Shown: positions 41,402 to 50,603, counted from the stretch's first letter. The stretch: DNA of 64,000 nt from Actinoplanes campanulatus (GCF_014647795.1 NZ_BMPW01000020.1:1-64000); one strand, 5' to 3'. The notes: generated by a model from the sequence alone, not told the origin. Program-made: numbers and translations.

Positions 41402-44400
41402 CCGACACCACCGCGGCACTGTGGCTGGCGCTGGCGCCCTCCTGGACCGGGGAGGCGGCACTGGCCGCCGGACTACCGGTAGCCGGCGCCGACGACGAGG
41501 ACGCCTACTTCGCCCGGCTCAGCACCGTCGTCGGCGACTGGGAGCAGCAGGGACTGGCACAGTGCAACGGCGCACTGACACCGGACCAGATGTGGCTCAC
41601 CGAGTTCTGGCACACGGCGGCGCGACGGCGTACCGCACTGGAGTCCGCACGGGCGGCACTGGGCCGGACCGCTCTCGCGGAACAGGCGCGCCGGATCGCC
41701 GTCCGCCTGCGGGACCTCGACCTGGACATCCCGCTGGCCCCGGTGATGCGGCACTGGATCGAGCTGGCCGTCGCCGACACCGCCGGCCACCCCTTCCTCG
41801 AACAGGTCCGTGACCTGTGCCGGTTCCCGCACGTCGCGGAGGCGCAGGAGCACATCACCGCGGCCGAGATCTTCGAACCGGTGGCCGGACCGGCATTCCG
41901 CGACGCCGTCGAGACGGCCCGGCGACTGCTGCGCCTGGCCGTCCGGCGGGCACACGACCGTCACTCGCTGCGCGACTATCAGCCGCGCAAGGCGTGGACC
42001 GCGGATCTGCGCGCCCTGCTCAGCGACGACAGTCCCGAGTGGGCGATGCACCTGATCGGTGCGGGCGGGACCGGCAAGACCTCCTTCGTCCGGTACGTCG
42101 CGTCCGGCGATCTGGCCGAGCAGAACGACCTCGACACACTCATCGTCGGACGGGTCGACTTCGACTTCCTGAGCCCCGCCTACCCGGCCCAGCGGCCCGC
42201 CCACCTGCTGACCGAATTCGCCGACGAACTGGCGCCCGAGGTGCGCTCCGGGGCCGCCGAGGAAGCCCGGGCCGCCTTCTACCGGCTCGCGGCCGCCGCG
42301 AACGAGGCCACCGGCGCCGCCCGGGCCGACGCCACCGCCGAGGTCGTCCAAGCCTTCGTCCGGTTCCTGTCCGCGCTGCCCGGCCGGATCCTGCTGATCC
42401 TCGACACCTGCGAGGAACTCTCCCGCACCGACCCGTCCGGCACGCCGGACGCGGCCCTGACCGCCACCTTCCAGGTGCTGGCCGCCGTCCACCGCGGACT
42501 GCCGGGCCTGCGCGTCCTGCTCTGCGGCCGGCGGCCGATGAACCCCGGCCCGGAGGTCGCGATGCGCACCGTCCGGGCCCGCGGATTCACCGAGAAGGAG
42601 GCCACCCGCTACCTGACCCGCCCCGACGACCACGTCGTCATGCAGGCGTCCCTGGTCGAGGCGATCCTCGAACTGTCGCCGGAACGCACCGAGCGGCCGG
42701 ACCACGCGGCGCGCCGCTTCAGCCCCTTCGACGTGCGGCTCTACCGCGAATGGTGGGCCTCCGAGAAGGACATCACCGTCGAACAGCTGCGGCGGTCCGG
42801 GCGATCGGCCTACGTCCAGGAGCGCATCGTGGGCCGGCTGACCGAACGCTGGTCGGCCACCGCACTGCCGGCCGTGGCCATGCTCGGCACCTTCGACGCC
42901 CGCACCCTGGAGTCGGTGATCCCGGACCACGGCGACATCGCGGCGGTCATCGCCGAATTCGCCCGCCAGGACTGGATCGACACACGCACCGACCCGGCCG
43001 GCGACGGACAGCTCCTCGAGGTCAACGCGTCGATGCGGCCGCTGCTGCGGATCTGGGCACGGGCCCAGGGCGAGGAGCGGCTCCTCACCGACCGGCGGCG
43101 CCTGGCCAGGACACTCGGCGGGCAGGTGCAGTCGCTGCCGCTGGAACAGCTCAGCGTCGCCAACGTGGTGTCCGCGCTCCGGCTCACCACCGGAGTCCCC
43201 GCCGTACAGCTCTGGGAACGACTCGAAGCACGGATGGCGACCCCGAGCGACTGGTCCTGGATGGGCCGGCTCTGCCCGCGGGTGCTGGGCGCACTCGCCG
43301 AAGCCCGGATCCCGGCCGAACAGCGACGGGAGGGCGCCGTGCCGGACGGCTCGGACCCACCCGACGACCTGTTGATCGCCGCGGTCCGCGCCACCGCCGT
43401 CGCCGTCGCCGCACGGGCCGGCGCCGACTTCGACCGGTCCGCCGAATGGCACGAGGTGCTGCGGCTCGCCACCGGAAACCCGGAACCGGTCGCCGAGCGG
43501 CTGCGCCTGCGTGCCCGGCTCGGCATTCTCACCGCCGCGACCCGGCGGACGCTGGCCGCCCCCGGCGCCGTCGACACCGCTGAGGCCCTGATCCGGGCGG
43601 CCACCCAGCACGATCAACTGACCGGTGGGATCGTCGCGGCGATCGAGGCGATCGTCGAGACCGAGCCGCCCGGAACCCGCCTGGAGCCGATCGCGGCCGC
43701 GGCGCACGACTGGCTCGCCGTCAACGACGACCCGGTGACCACCACCTGCGTACGCCTGGCTCTCTACCGGCTCACCCCGGACGGCGAGGATCACCGGCTG
43801 ACCGTCCGCGACCTGGACCGCGCCGTGCGTGACACCCCCACCGACGTCGACCGCTGGGCGGACTGGATCGCCCCGCCCAGCATCCTGATCCGGCTCGACC
43901 TGCACCTGGCGGCGCGCGCCTACCTGAGCGGCGACCCGTTGCAGGAGCTGCCGTTGCGCCGTTGGGAACGCGACGCCGAGACCCGCCCGGCCACCCTGGA
44001 CACCGACCGCCTCCTGTCGGTCTGCCTGCACCTGCGGCTGGGCCACGGGACGGTGGCCCGCGACCACCTCGACCGGCTGCGCCCGCTGGCCGGGCTCACC
44101 GGCCCCGCCATCACCCGGCTGCGCGTGCACCGGATCATCCCGCCGCTGTTCCAGAGCCTCAGCTACGGCTATCTGATGCTCGGCGACACCGGAACCGCCC
44201 AGCGGCTGCTCGACGACAACCTGCGATGGGCCCGCGAACAGGGCGACACGGAGACCGTGCGATCGGCGGTCGACGGCCTGCTGTGGCTGGGACGGCGGCT
44301 GCGCCGAACCCTCCCGGCGGATCTGCCCATCCCCTCCGACCCATCCGACCCGGACCTGGACGGGCGGGCCGATGTGGCCCGGGCGCTCACCGACGGGACC

Positions 44401-46128
44401 CCGCCACCCGAGTCGCCGTGCGAGTCGGCCGGCCAATGGCACCGCCGCTGGCAGGCGCTCAGCATCGACCCGCGGACCGCGGCACTCGGCGTGCCACCGC
44501 TCCCGGAGCGGATGGAGGCGATCGACCCCGAACAGCGTGAACTGCTGCTCGCCGACCTGCGGGAGGCCACCGCCGCCGGCGCCGACGTGGCCGCGATGAC
44601 GGAGCGGATCCGGGCGCTGCCGGTGGCCGGACCCGGTGCCGGGGTGTTCGACCCGGTCCTGCACACCGTCTCCTCGGCGCTGGCCGTGGCCGCCCCGGCC
44701 GAACTCGGACGGTTCCGTGAGGACAACCCGGCCCGTCCGCCGCTCTTCCTGGCCGTGGCCGCACTCGAACTCGGCGAACAGCGGGCCCTGCGCGATCCCG
44801 CGGGCGCGAAACCGCTGCTCGACCTGGCCGCCTGGCTCAGCGAGTCACGCAGTCCGGTGCTCGGCTTCCAGGCCGCGACGCTCGCGGCGCTGGCCCATGT
44901 GCACGAGGGCGCCGACCGGAGCGACCTCACCACCCGCGCGCTGGTCCTGGGTTTGAACACCGCTTACACCCGGATGCGGGAACACGTGGGCGGCGACATG
45001 CTGCCGGAGTGGGCCGCGCTGACCGATGTGTGGACGGAACGGGAGCATCCCTGGGCGGGCTGGCTCACCCGCCTGCGGGTGGCGATCACCGCGCTGGCCG
45101 GGCGGCCGGACCACGGGCCACCAGCCGTGCCGGCGGTCCGGCCGGTCGAGCTCTACCCCATCCGGTTCGGCACCGACGCCGACGCTGAGGCCGGCCCGGA
45201 GCGGGGCGCCGCCAAATTCGTCGTCCCCCGGCTGGACAGGCCGGCCAGGCTGCGGTTGTCCCTGGTCGCCATGCAGGCGCGGTTCCGCCGGATTCCGCAG
45301 CTGACCGTGCAGGTCCTGCCGCGGCCCCGCAAGCTGGTGCTCACCACCGGCCGGGAACCGTGGCGGGGCGCCGCCGAGCTGACCGCCTGGTCGCTGCCCG
45401 GGATGGGCCCGTTCGGCGCGGTCCGGATGGGGGCCGGGGACGCTGTGCCCGACCTGTCGGCGTCGATGCGGGCCATGGCCGGGGAACACTCGAGCCGGGT
45501 GTGGCGGCTGATCCTGCAACTCGGTGACCAGGTTCGTTTCTGGGAGGACGAGATCACCGAGCGGCTCGGCATGACAGACGGCGCGGTGATGCCGCGCTGG
45601 TACCGGGAGTGGCCGCCGGGCGCGGTGGCACCTCTCTCCGATCGGCTGTCTGATCGCCTGTCCGGTCGACTGCCCGATCGGCTGTCCGACGGGCGCAACG
45701 GCGGCTCGCTGGTACGCGTGCTGGAGGGCCGGGTCGGGCGAAGCCGATCCGAGTTCCGTTTCGTGGAACGGGCCACCCGTCAGGTCATGACCCCGGCCGA
45801 CATGGCTGGACTGGACGCCTCCGCCATCGTGCTGCGGACCACCGCGCCGGCCGGCGAGGAGCCCGACGGGATCCGGGACATCGACGCGCTGCGCCTGGCG
45901 GTCCGGTGCATGGCCGCCGGCGTCCGCAACCTGCTGCTGCTGCCCCGCCCGTCGGCGTCGGCCGCCGACCTGATCGCGGAACAGGCCGGTGAGCTGAACG
46001 GCCGCGCCGGCCGTCCCCGTGGCATGGACCTGATGGCGCTGGCCGACAGCGCCCGGGACAGAGCCGAACCGAACAGGGGACACGTCGTCCTCTTTCTGAG
46101 AGGAGAGCCTGATGACGGCATTGGATAA
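41398..46128 (+). CDS. Large P-loop ATPase (STAND/AAA-like) with helical repeats
   Basis: 1576 residues. Residues 1-200 are a helical region without a known family. The ATPase core starts with P-loop GAGGTGKTSF at 221-230; Walker B is ILLILDTCEEL and a sensor stretch is LRVLLCGRR. About 800 residues of helical repeats follow. The last 300 residues are mixed alpha/beta and end with ASAIVLRTTAP and VRNLLLLPRP, which loosely recall the end of a CHAT fold but show no His/Cys dyad. It overlaps its two neighbours, the CHAT gene by 4 bp and the next gene by 17 bp. The likely role is an ATP-driven switch that gathers or activates the CHAT protease. Confidence 0.75.
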   Translation: MTDTTAALWLALAPSWTGEAALAAGLPVAGADDEDAYFARLSTVVGDWEQQGLAQCNGALTPDQMWLTEFWHTAARRRTALESARAALGRTALAEQARRIAVRLRDLDLDIPLAPVMRHWIELAVADTAGHPFLEQVRDLCRFPHVAEAQEHITAAEIFEPVAGPAFRDAVETARRLLRLAVRRAHDRHSLRDYQPRKAWTADLRALLSDDSPEWAMHLIGAGGTGKTSFVRYVASGDLAEQNDLDTLIVGRVDFDFLSPAYPAQRPAHLLTEFADELAPEVRSGAAEEARAAFYRLAAAANEATGAARADATAEVVQAFVRFLSALPGRILLILDTCEELSRTDPSGTPDAALTATFQVLAAVHRGLPGLRVLLCGRRPMNPGPEVAMRTVRARGFTEKEATRYLTRPDDHVVMQASLVEAILELSPERTERPDHAARRFSPFDVRLYREWWASEKDITVEQLRRSGRSAYVQERIVGRLTERWSATALPAVAMLGTFDARTLESVIPDHGDIAAVIAEFARQDWIDTRTDPAGDGQLLEVNASMRPLLRIWARAQGEERLLTDRRRLARTLGGQVQSLPLEQLSVANVVSALRLTTGVPAVQLWERLEARMATPSDWSWMGRLCPRVLGALAEARIPAEQRREGAVPDGSDPPDDLLIAAVRATAVAVAARAGADFDRSAEWHEVLRLATGNPEPVAERLRLRARLGILTAATRRTLAAPGAVDTAEALIRAATQHDQLTGGIVAAIEAIVETEPPGTRLEPIAAAAHDWLAVNDDPVTTTCVRLALYRLTPDGEDHRLTVRDLDRAVRDTPTDVDRWADWIAPPSILIRLDLHLAARAYLSGDPLQELPLRRWERDAETRPATLDTDRLLSVCLHLRLGHGTVARDHLDRLRPLAGLTGPAITRLRVHRIIPPLFQSLSYGYLMLGDTGTAQRLLDDNLRWAREQGDTETVRSAVDGLLWLGRRLRRTLPADLPIPSDPSDPDLDGRADVARALTDGTPPPESPCESAGQWHRRWQALSIDPRTAALGVPPLPERMEAIDPEQRELLLADLREATAAGADVAAMTERIRALPVAGPGAGVFDPVLHTVSSALAVAAPAELGRFREDNPARPPLFLAVAALELGEQRALRDPAGAKPLLDLAAWLSESRSPVLGFQAATLAALAHVHEGADRSDLTTRALVLGLNTAYTRMREHVGGDMLPEWAALTDVWTEREHPWAGWLTRLRVAITALAGRPDHGPPAVPAVRPVELYPIRFGTDADAEAGPERGAAKFVVPRLDRPARLRLSLVAMQARFRRIPQLTVQVLPRPRKLVLTTGREPWRGAAELTAWSLPGMGPFGAVRMGAGDAVPDLSASMRAMAGEHSSRVWRLILQLGDQVRFWEDEITERLGMTDGAVMPRWYREWPPGAVAPLSDRLSDRLSGRLPDRLSDGRNGGSLVRVLEGRVGRSRSEFRFVERATRQVMTPADMAGLDASAIVLRTTAPAGEEPDGIRDIDALRLAVRCMAAGVRNLLLLPRPSASAADLIAEQAGELNGRAGRPRGMDLMALADSARDRAEPNRGHVVLFLRGEPDDGIG
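45640..45687 (+). repeat. Four 12-bp tandem repeats inside the large ATPase gene
   Basis: Units GATCGGCTGTCT, GATCGCCTGTCC, GGTCGACTGCCC and GATCGGCTGTCC encode DRLS, DRLS, GRLP, DRLS in frame. They lie between a Trp-rich stretch (RWYREWPPG) and the C-terminal domain, so they lengthen a linker. Confidence 0.85.
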
Positions 46129-47134
46129 CCTGCGCGCCCGGGCCCGCCATTGGTGGAGCCGCGACGCCGAGCATCTCGTCTATCACTTCCTGCCGGCCGC
46201 CGGCGCCGAGCCGGTGCCGCGGGACAGCTACCTGCGACTGTGGGTCGGCGACCTGTTCGTCGCCGAGGCCCGCCGGCACGGCGCCGACGTGCTGCCGGCA
46301 CTGCGCGCCACGGTGGCCATGACGCAGCCGAACGGGCTTCGCGGCGTCCGGTCCACGGTGTGGCAGGCGGAACCCGGACAGGAGGCGCAGGGTGTCCGGT
46401 CCGGCGCGCTGACCGGCTGGTTCCCCTACAGCGGCGGGACCGTGTCGGTGCAGGCCTGCCTCTACGCGATCAAGGCGAACGACTCGCTGCGCCTCGCGAT
46501 GGACGTCATCGGCGCCCTGACCTCCGCCGTCGTCCCGTCTCTGGCCTCGGTGGCCGGGCTCGGCGAGCAACTCGCCAAGGGCATCGACCGGGTCGAGGCG
46601 GCGATCGAGGACGCCGGCTCCGGCCCGGTGCTCGTCCTGGACAAGGACTACGCGGTGGGCAGCTCCACCGGCGCGCTCCATCCCGGGCACATCGTGGTGA
46701 TCAACACGCCGGCCCGCTCCTTCGACGTCGGTGGGCTGGCCCTCACCGATGGCCGGCTGACCCACGACGGCGCTCCGCTGGACGGCCTCGACTACCTCCT
46801 GATCGAGATCCAGGCCACCGCGAACCGCGACGACTGGGCCTTCCCCCGCCTGGACGAGTTGTTCCAGAAGGCGAAGGAGGCCGCCGTCCGGCGGGAGGCA
46901 CCGATCCTGAAACGCCTCCGTGAGGAACTGCTCGTCCTGGTCTACACCTGCGCCGACCTGACCAGCGCCGACCAGAGGCGTGTCGCCGCCCAGCTGAAGG
47001 AGGAACTGGAGGAGGCGGGCCGCGGCGTCTCCGCCCGCGACACCATCACATCCATCGGCCGGATGGTCGCCGAACGCGGCCTGCCGAACGCCCGTCAGGT
47101 GGCCCATCTGACCCTCTCCGATCTGCTGGGCTGA
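46112..47134 (+). CDS. Unknown protein with a hydrophobic helix, last gene of the CHAT operon
   Basis: 340 residues. A basic N-terminus (NLRARARHWWSRDAEH) is followed by a beta-rich stretch, and a hydrophobic segment at 129-150 reads AMDVIGALTSAVVPSLASVA. The C-terminal third is a long amphipathic helix region (KAKEAAVRREAPILKRLREE). No signal peptide is seen. It overlaps the ATPase gene by 17 bp, so all four genes form one tightly linked unit. The role is unknown; a membrane-acting effector or a substrate of the two proteases is an inference from context only. Confidence 0.65.
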   Translation: MTALDNLRARARHWWSRDAEHLVYHFLPAAGAEPVPRDSYLRLWVGDLFVAEARRHGADVLPALRATVAMTQPNGLRGVRSTVWQAEPGQEAQGVRSGALTGWFPYSGGTVSVQACLYAIKANDSLRLAMDVIGALTSAVVPSLASVAGLGEQLAKGIDRVEAAIEDAGSGPVLVLDKDYAVGSSTGALHPGHIVVINTPARSFDVGGLALTDGRLTHDGAPLDGLDYLLIEIQATANRDDWAFPRLDELFQKAKEAAVRREAPILKRLREELLVLVYTCADLTSADQRRVAAQLKEELEEAGRGVSARDTITSIGRMVAERGLPNARQVAHLTLSDLLG

Positions 47135-47140
47135 TCGCTG

Positions 47141-48106
47141 TCAGCTGTCGGTGCCGAGATTGGACATAAACGCCGCCGGGTAGCGGTCGCCACGGGCCGC
47201 GCCCACCGGCACCGCCTTCTCGATCTCGGCTAGATCCGCGGCGTCCAGCCTCACCTCCAGCGCCGCCAGCGCCTCGGACAACCGCTCCCGGCTGCGGGCG
47301 CCGACCAGAGGCAGGATGTCGGCGCCTTGCGCGGCCACCCAGGCGATGGCCAGCTGTGCCACGGTGCAGCCCTTGGCGTCGGCGACCCGCCGCAGGTCCT
47401 CGACGAGAGCCAGGTTGTGCTGCACGTTGCCGTCGGCGAACCGGGGACTCATGCCGCGCATGTCGCCGGGCGCCGTCGGCTGCCCGGCACGCCAGCGGCC
47501 GGAGAGCAGCCCGCGGCCGAGCACTCCATACGCCGTCATCGCGATGCCCAGCTCCCGCAAGGTCGGCAGGATCTGCGCCTCCACGGCCCGGGACAACAGC
47601 GAGAACTCGATCTGCAGATCGGCGATCGGGTGCACGGCGTGCGCCCGCCGGACCGTCTCCGCGGTCACCTCGGAGAGCCCGATCTCGCGGACGTGGCCGG
47701 CGTCGACCATCTCCTTGATCGCGCCGATCGTCTCCTCGATCGGCACTGCCGGGTCGAGCCGGGCCGGCCGGTAGACGTCGATGTGGTCGACGTTCAGCCG
47801 GGTCAGTGAATACGCCAGGAAGTTGCGGACCGCCTCCGGTCGCCCGTCCATGCCGCCGAACACCGGCCCCGGCCCGCGTAACTGACCGAACTTGACGCTG
47901 AGCCGATAGCTTTCCCGTGGACGGCCGCGCAGCGCCTCGGCCAGCAGCAGCTCGTTGTGGCCCATGCCGTAGAAGTCGCCGGTGTCGATCACGGTCACCC
48001 CGGAGTCCAGCGCCGCGTGCACCGTGGCGACGGACTCGCCGCGGTCGGCCGGCCCATAGACCTCCGACATGCCCATCGTGCCCAGTCCCAGAGCCGGTGT
48101 CCGCAT
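47141..48106 (-). CDS. Aldo/keto reductase
   Basis: 321 residues with the family features: LGLGTMGMSE at the start, the active-site DTGDFYGMGHNE (Asp and Tyr), the Lys in SVKFG, and NADP-binding at VGARSRERLSEAL. It reduces carbonyls using NADPH in the cytoplasm. It is divergent from an XRE-type regulator with a 119-bp gap, so it is probably controlled by that protein. The substrate is unknown. Confidence 0.9.
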   Translation of the reverse strand: MRTPALGLGTMGMSEVYGPADRGESVATVHAALDSGVTVIDTGDFYGMGHNELLLAEALRGRPRESYRLSVKFGQLRGPGPVFGGMDGRPEAVRNFLAYSLTRLNVDHIDVYRPARLDPAVPIEETIGAIKEMVDAGHVREIGLSEVTAETVRRAHAVHPIADLQIEFSLLSRAVEAQILPTLRELGIAMTAYGVLGRGLLSGRWRAGQPTAPGDMRGMSPRFADGNVQHNLALVEDLRRVADAKGCTVAQLAIAWVAAQGADILPLVGARSRERLSEALAALEVRLDAADLAEIEKAVPVGAARGDRYPAAFMSNLGTDS

Positions 48107-48225
48107 CGTGGTGCCTCTCCGTCGTCGGTGTGCTCTCCACAGTGCGGGGCGGGTCGGCGGGCGAAAAGCGGAGCGTCGAGCCTGGGATAAGCGCTCCCTG
48201 GCTACGTGCCAAGGCGGGGAGCAGC

Positions 48226-49080
48226 ATGGACGTCATGCAACGTGAGCAACTCGCCGACTTCCTGCGCCGCCGCCGCGCGGCGATCCGTCCCACCGAGGTG
48301 GGCCTGGCCGACAGTGGCATCCGCCGGACCGTCGGGCTGCGCCGCGAGGAGGTGGCGATGCTCGCCGGGATGTCCGTCGACTATGTGGTGCGCCTGGAGC
48401 AGGGCCGCAGCAGCCAACCATCGGCACAACTGCTCGCCGCGCTGGCCCGGGCGCTGCGCATGTCCGACGACGAGCGCGACCATCTGTTCCACCTGGCCGG
48501 GCACCAGCCACCGCCGGCCACCGGGGCGGCCCGCCTGGCACGGGCCGGGCTGCTGCGGGTGCTCGACCTGCTCGGTGACACCCCGGCGCTGGTGATGTCC
48601 GACCTGGGGGAGGTGCTCGCGCAGAACCGGGCGGGTCTGCTGTTCGCCGGTGACCAGCGTGGTCGCACCGGTGACCGCCGCTATCTGGTCTATCGGTGGT
48701 TCACCGAGCCCGCGACGCGTGCCGCCCATCCGCCCGAGGAGCACGATCAGCAGGCCCGGCAGTTGGTGGCCGACCTGCGTGCGACGGCCGGGCGGCGGTT
48801 CGGCGACGAGGAGGTGGCCGGGCTGATCGTGCGGTTGGCGGCGGCCTCCGATGAGTTCCGCTACCGGTGGGCCGAGCACGAGGTGGCGGTGCGCCGAGCG
48901 GATCGCAAGACGTTGCTCCACCCACGGGTGGGCCGGCTGCGGATGGACTGCGAGACGCTGATGACCCCTGACCAGGGGCAGATGCTGCTCGTGTTCACGC
49001 CGGCCGACGACGAGACCCGCGAGCGGCTCGCCCTGCTGATGGTCGTCGGTGTGGAGGAGTTCGCCGGCCCGGCCGGGTGA
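48226..49080 (+). CDS. XRE regulator with MmyB-like ligand domain
   Basis: 284 residues from the ATG at 48226, with a GGGGA ribosome site. The HTH starts at LADFLRRRRAAIRPTEVGL and reads VGLRREEVAMLAGMSVDYVV, then RLEQGRSSQPS. The C-terminal domain is of the MmyB type that binds a fatty acid or similar ligand, with ALVMSDLGEVLAQNRAG. Such genes are nearly always divergent from a reductase gene that they control, as here. Confidence 0.9.
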   Translation: MDVMQREQLADFLRRRRAAIRPTEVGLADSGIRRTVGLRREEVAMLAGMSVDYVVRLEQGRSSQPSAQLLAALARALRMSDDERDHLFHLAGHQPPPATGAARLARAGLLRVLDLLGDTPALVMSDLGEVLAQNRAGLLFAGDQRGRTGDRRYLVYRWFTEPATRAAHPPEEHDQQARQLVADLRATAGRRFGDEEVAGLIVRLAAASDEFRYRWAEHEVAVRRADRKTLLHPRVGRLRMDCETLMTPDQGQMLLVFTPADDETRERLALLMVVGVEEFAGPAG

Positions 49081-49198
49081 GCAGGCGGCCCGGCGGGCGC
49101 GCGGGAGGCGCGCGCCCGCCGGTCAGGAGGCGGTCCGGTTGGGTGAGGGAGGGGTTCGTCGAGTGGGAGGCGGGCGCTGTCGAGGGAGGGTGCGCTGT

Positions 49199-50125
49199 TC
49201 AGCGGAAGGCGTCGGTGTTGGCGGACAGCCAGTTGGCGAAGGTGCGGGGTGGGCGGCCCAGCACCCGTTCCACGTCCGGGCTGATTCGCTGTTCCTCGGG
49301 GGTGGGGGCGCCGATGATGTCCAAGGTGCCGTCCACCACCGGTGCGGGCATGAAGGTCAGCATTTGCTCACGGGCTTCCTCGACCGGCTGGTCGAAGAAT
49401 TGGACCGGCTCTCCCAAAGCGGCCGCGAGATCTGCTGCCCGCTGTCGGGAGCTGATCAGTTTCGGGCCGGTCAGGGCGTACACCTGCTTGTCGTGTCTTT
49501 GATCCTGGAGTGCCGCAGCGGCGACCTCGGCGATGTCGCCCGGATGAACCAGCGGCAGGCCGACATCGCCGAAAGGCGATGAGACGGTGCGTGACGTGCG
49601 CACCTGCTCGGCCCAGGCGAGGGTGTTGGAGACGAAGCCTCCCGGCCGCAGCAGCACCCACTCCAGGCCGGAGCCGCGCACGGTGTCCTCGAGCGCGCGC
49701 AGTGGGGCGTGCGATACCGCGCCGGGCCTGGTCCCGGCTGCCTGCGAGGAGAGCGCCACGATCCGGCGGACACCGCCCGCCCGGACCACGTCGACGATCG
49801 CCGGGATGTCGAGGTGCGCGCCGGCACCGGAGACCAGCAGGAAGAACGCCTCCGCTCCGGACACTGCCTCCCGCAGGCTCTCCGGATCAGCGAGGTCGGC
49901 GCAATGATGTTCGACCCCGGCAGGGAGTGCTCCAGCGGCGAGGGCCCCGGGGGCGAGTGTTTCGGTGGCCAGTGCTCCAGCGGCGAGTGCTCCGGGGTCG
50001 AGTGGTCGGGCGGGGAGGGTTTTCGGCGCGTGTCGGGAGATTGCGCGGACCTTGGCTCCGGCCGCAGCGAGGGTGCGGACGAGTGGCCGCCCGACATTGC
50101 CGGTGGCTCCGGTGATGACGTACAT
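49199..50125 (-). CDS. NmrA/SDR-type NAD(P)-binding protein
   Basis: 308 residues from the ATG at 50125; one seven codons upstream is also possible. The nucleotide motif is YVITGATGNVGRPLV, followed by segments typical of NmrA-like atypical SDR proteins, such as RRIVALSSQAA and LRPGGFVSN. An Ala/Gly-rich pentapeptide tract interrupts the Rossmann fold after the second strand. It lacks a clear YxxxK catalytic pair, so it may be a redox sensor or quinone reductase-like protein. It is divergent from an HxlR regulator. Confidence 0.87.
   Translation of the reverse strand: MYVITGATGNVGRPLVRTLAAAGAKVRAISRHAPKTLPARPLDPGALAAGALATETLAPGALAAGALPAGVEHHCADLADPESLREAVSGAEAFFLLVSGAGAHLDIPAIVDVVRAGGVRRIVALSSQAAGTRPGAVSHAPLRALEDTVRGSGLEWVLLRPGGFVSNTLAWAEQVRTSRTVSSPFGDVGLPLVHPGDIAEVAAAALQDQRHDKQVYALTGPKLISSRQRAADLAAALGEPVQFFDQPVEEAREQMLTFMPAPVVDGTLDIIGAPTPEEQRISPDVERVLGRPPRTFANWLSANTDAFR
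49926..50000. repeat. Five 15-bp tandem repeats inside the NmrA-type gene
   Basis: The unit is AGTGCTCCAGCGGCG on the + strand; copies 1 and 4 are identical and the others differ at a few bases. Read on the coding (minus) strand, it encodes GALAA-like pentapeptides in frame. The tract adds about 25 residues to a surface loop. Confidence 0.85.
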
Positions 50126-50185
50126 GTTCGGCTCCCTGTCGTTCATGGATCAACGCAGGATCGAACGCTACATGCCTGGTGATAG

Positions 50186-50195
50186 TAGGTACCTA
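50186..50195. promoter_or_regulatory. Palindrome before the HxlR gene
   Basis: TAGGTACCTA is a perfect 10-bp palindrome between the divergent NmrA-type and HxlR genes. It is the best candidate for the HxlR operator, because regulators of this family bind short palindromes in the shared promoter region. Confidence 0.5.
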
Positions 50196-50219
50196 GAGGA
50201 AAGTGACTACCCTTGGAGG

Positions 50220-50603
50220 ATGCATGGGACACAACCCGAACAGGCCTGCCCGATCGCCCCGGTGGTCGACATCGTGTTCAGCCGCTGGACGACGCCGATC
50301 CTGTGGGCGCTGCACGAGTTCGGCCGTCAGCGCTTCGTCACGCTGGAACGCCGCATCCCGTCGATCACGCCCAAGGTGCTGACCCAGCGGCTGCGGCAGC
50401 TGGAACGAGACGGCCTGATCACCCGGACGTACTATCCGGAGGTGCCGCCCCGGGTGGAGTACGAGATCAGTGACCTGGGACGCAGCCTGGGGCCGCTCTT
50501 CGCCCACCTGTCGACGTGGGCCTCCGACAACCTCCCGGCGGTGGACGCCGCCCGGGCCGCCTACGACTCCACCGGGTCGAAGTCCTCCGGCGCCGCGTCG
50601 TAA
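50220..50603 (+). CDS. HxlR-family regulator
   Basis: 127 residues from the ATG at 50220. The family hallmarks are CPIAPVVDIVFSRWTTPILW at the start (Cys near 10), then LERRIPSITPKVLTQRLRQL and RDGLITRTYYPEVPPRVEYE, forming a winged helix. The Cys is the redox-sensing residue in several relatives. A start 48 bp upstream at 50172 is possible, because the GGAGG just before 50220 is very close. It is divergent from the NmrA-type oxidoreductase and probably controls it. It overlaps the next, convergent gene by 43 bp. Confidence 0.9.
   Translation: MHGTQPEQACPIAPVVDIVFSRWTTPILWALHEFGRQRFVTLERRIPSITPKVLTQRLRQLERDGLITRTYYPEVPPRVEYEISDLGRSLGPLFAHLSTWASDNLPAVDAARAAYDSTGSKSSGAAS

Noticed and set aside
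46112-47134. Bacterial gasdermin identity for the last gene of the CHAT operon
   Set aside because: The context is tempting, but no gasdermin motif or N-terminal lipidation cysteine is visible, so only an unknown protein is reported.
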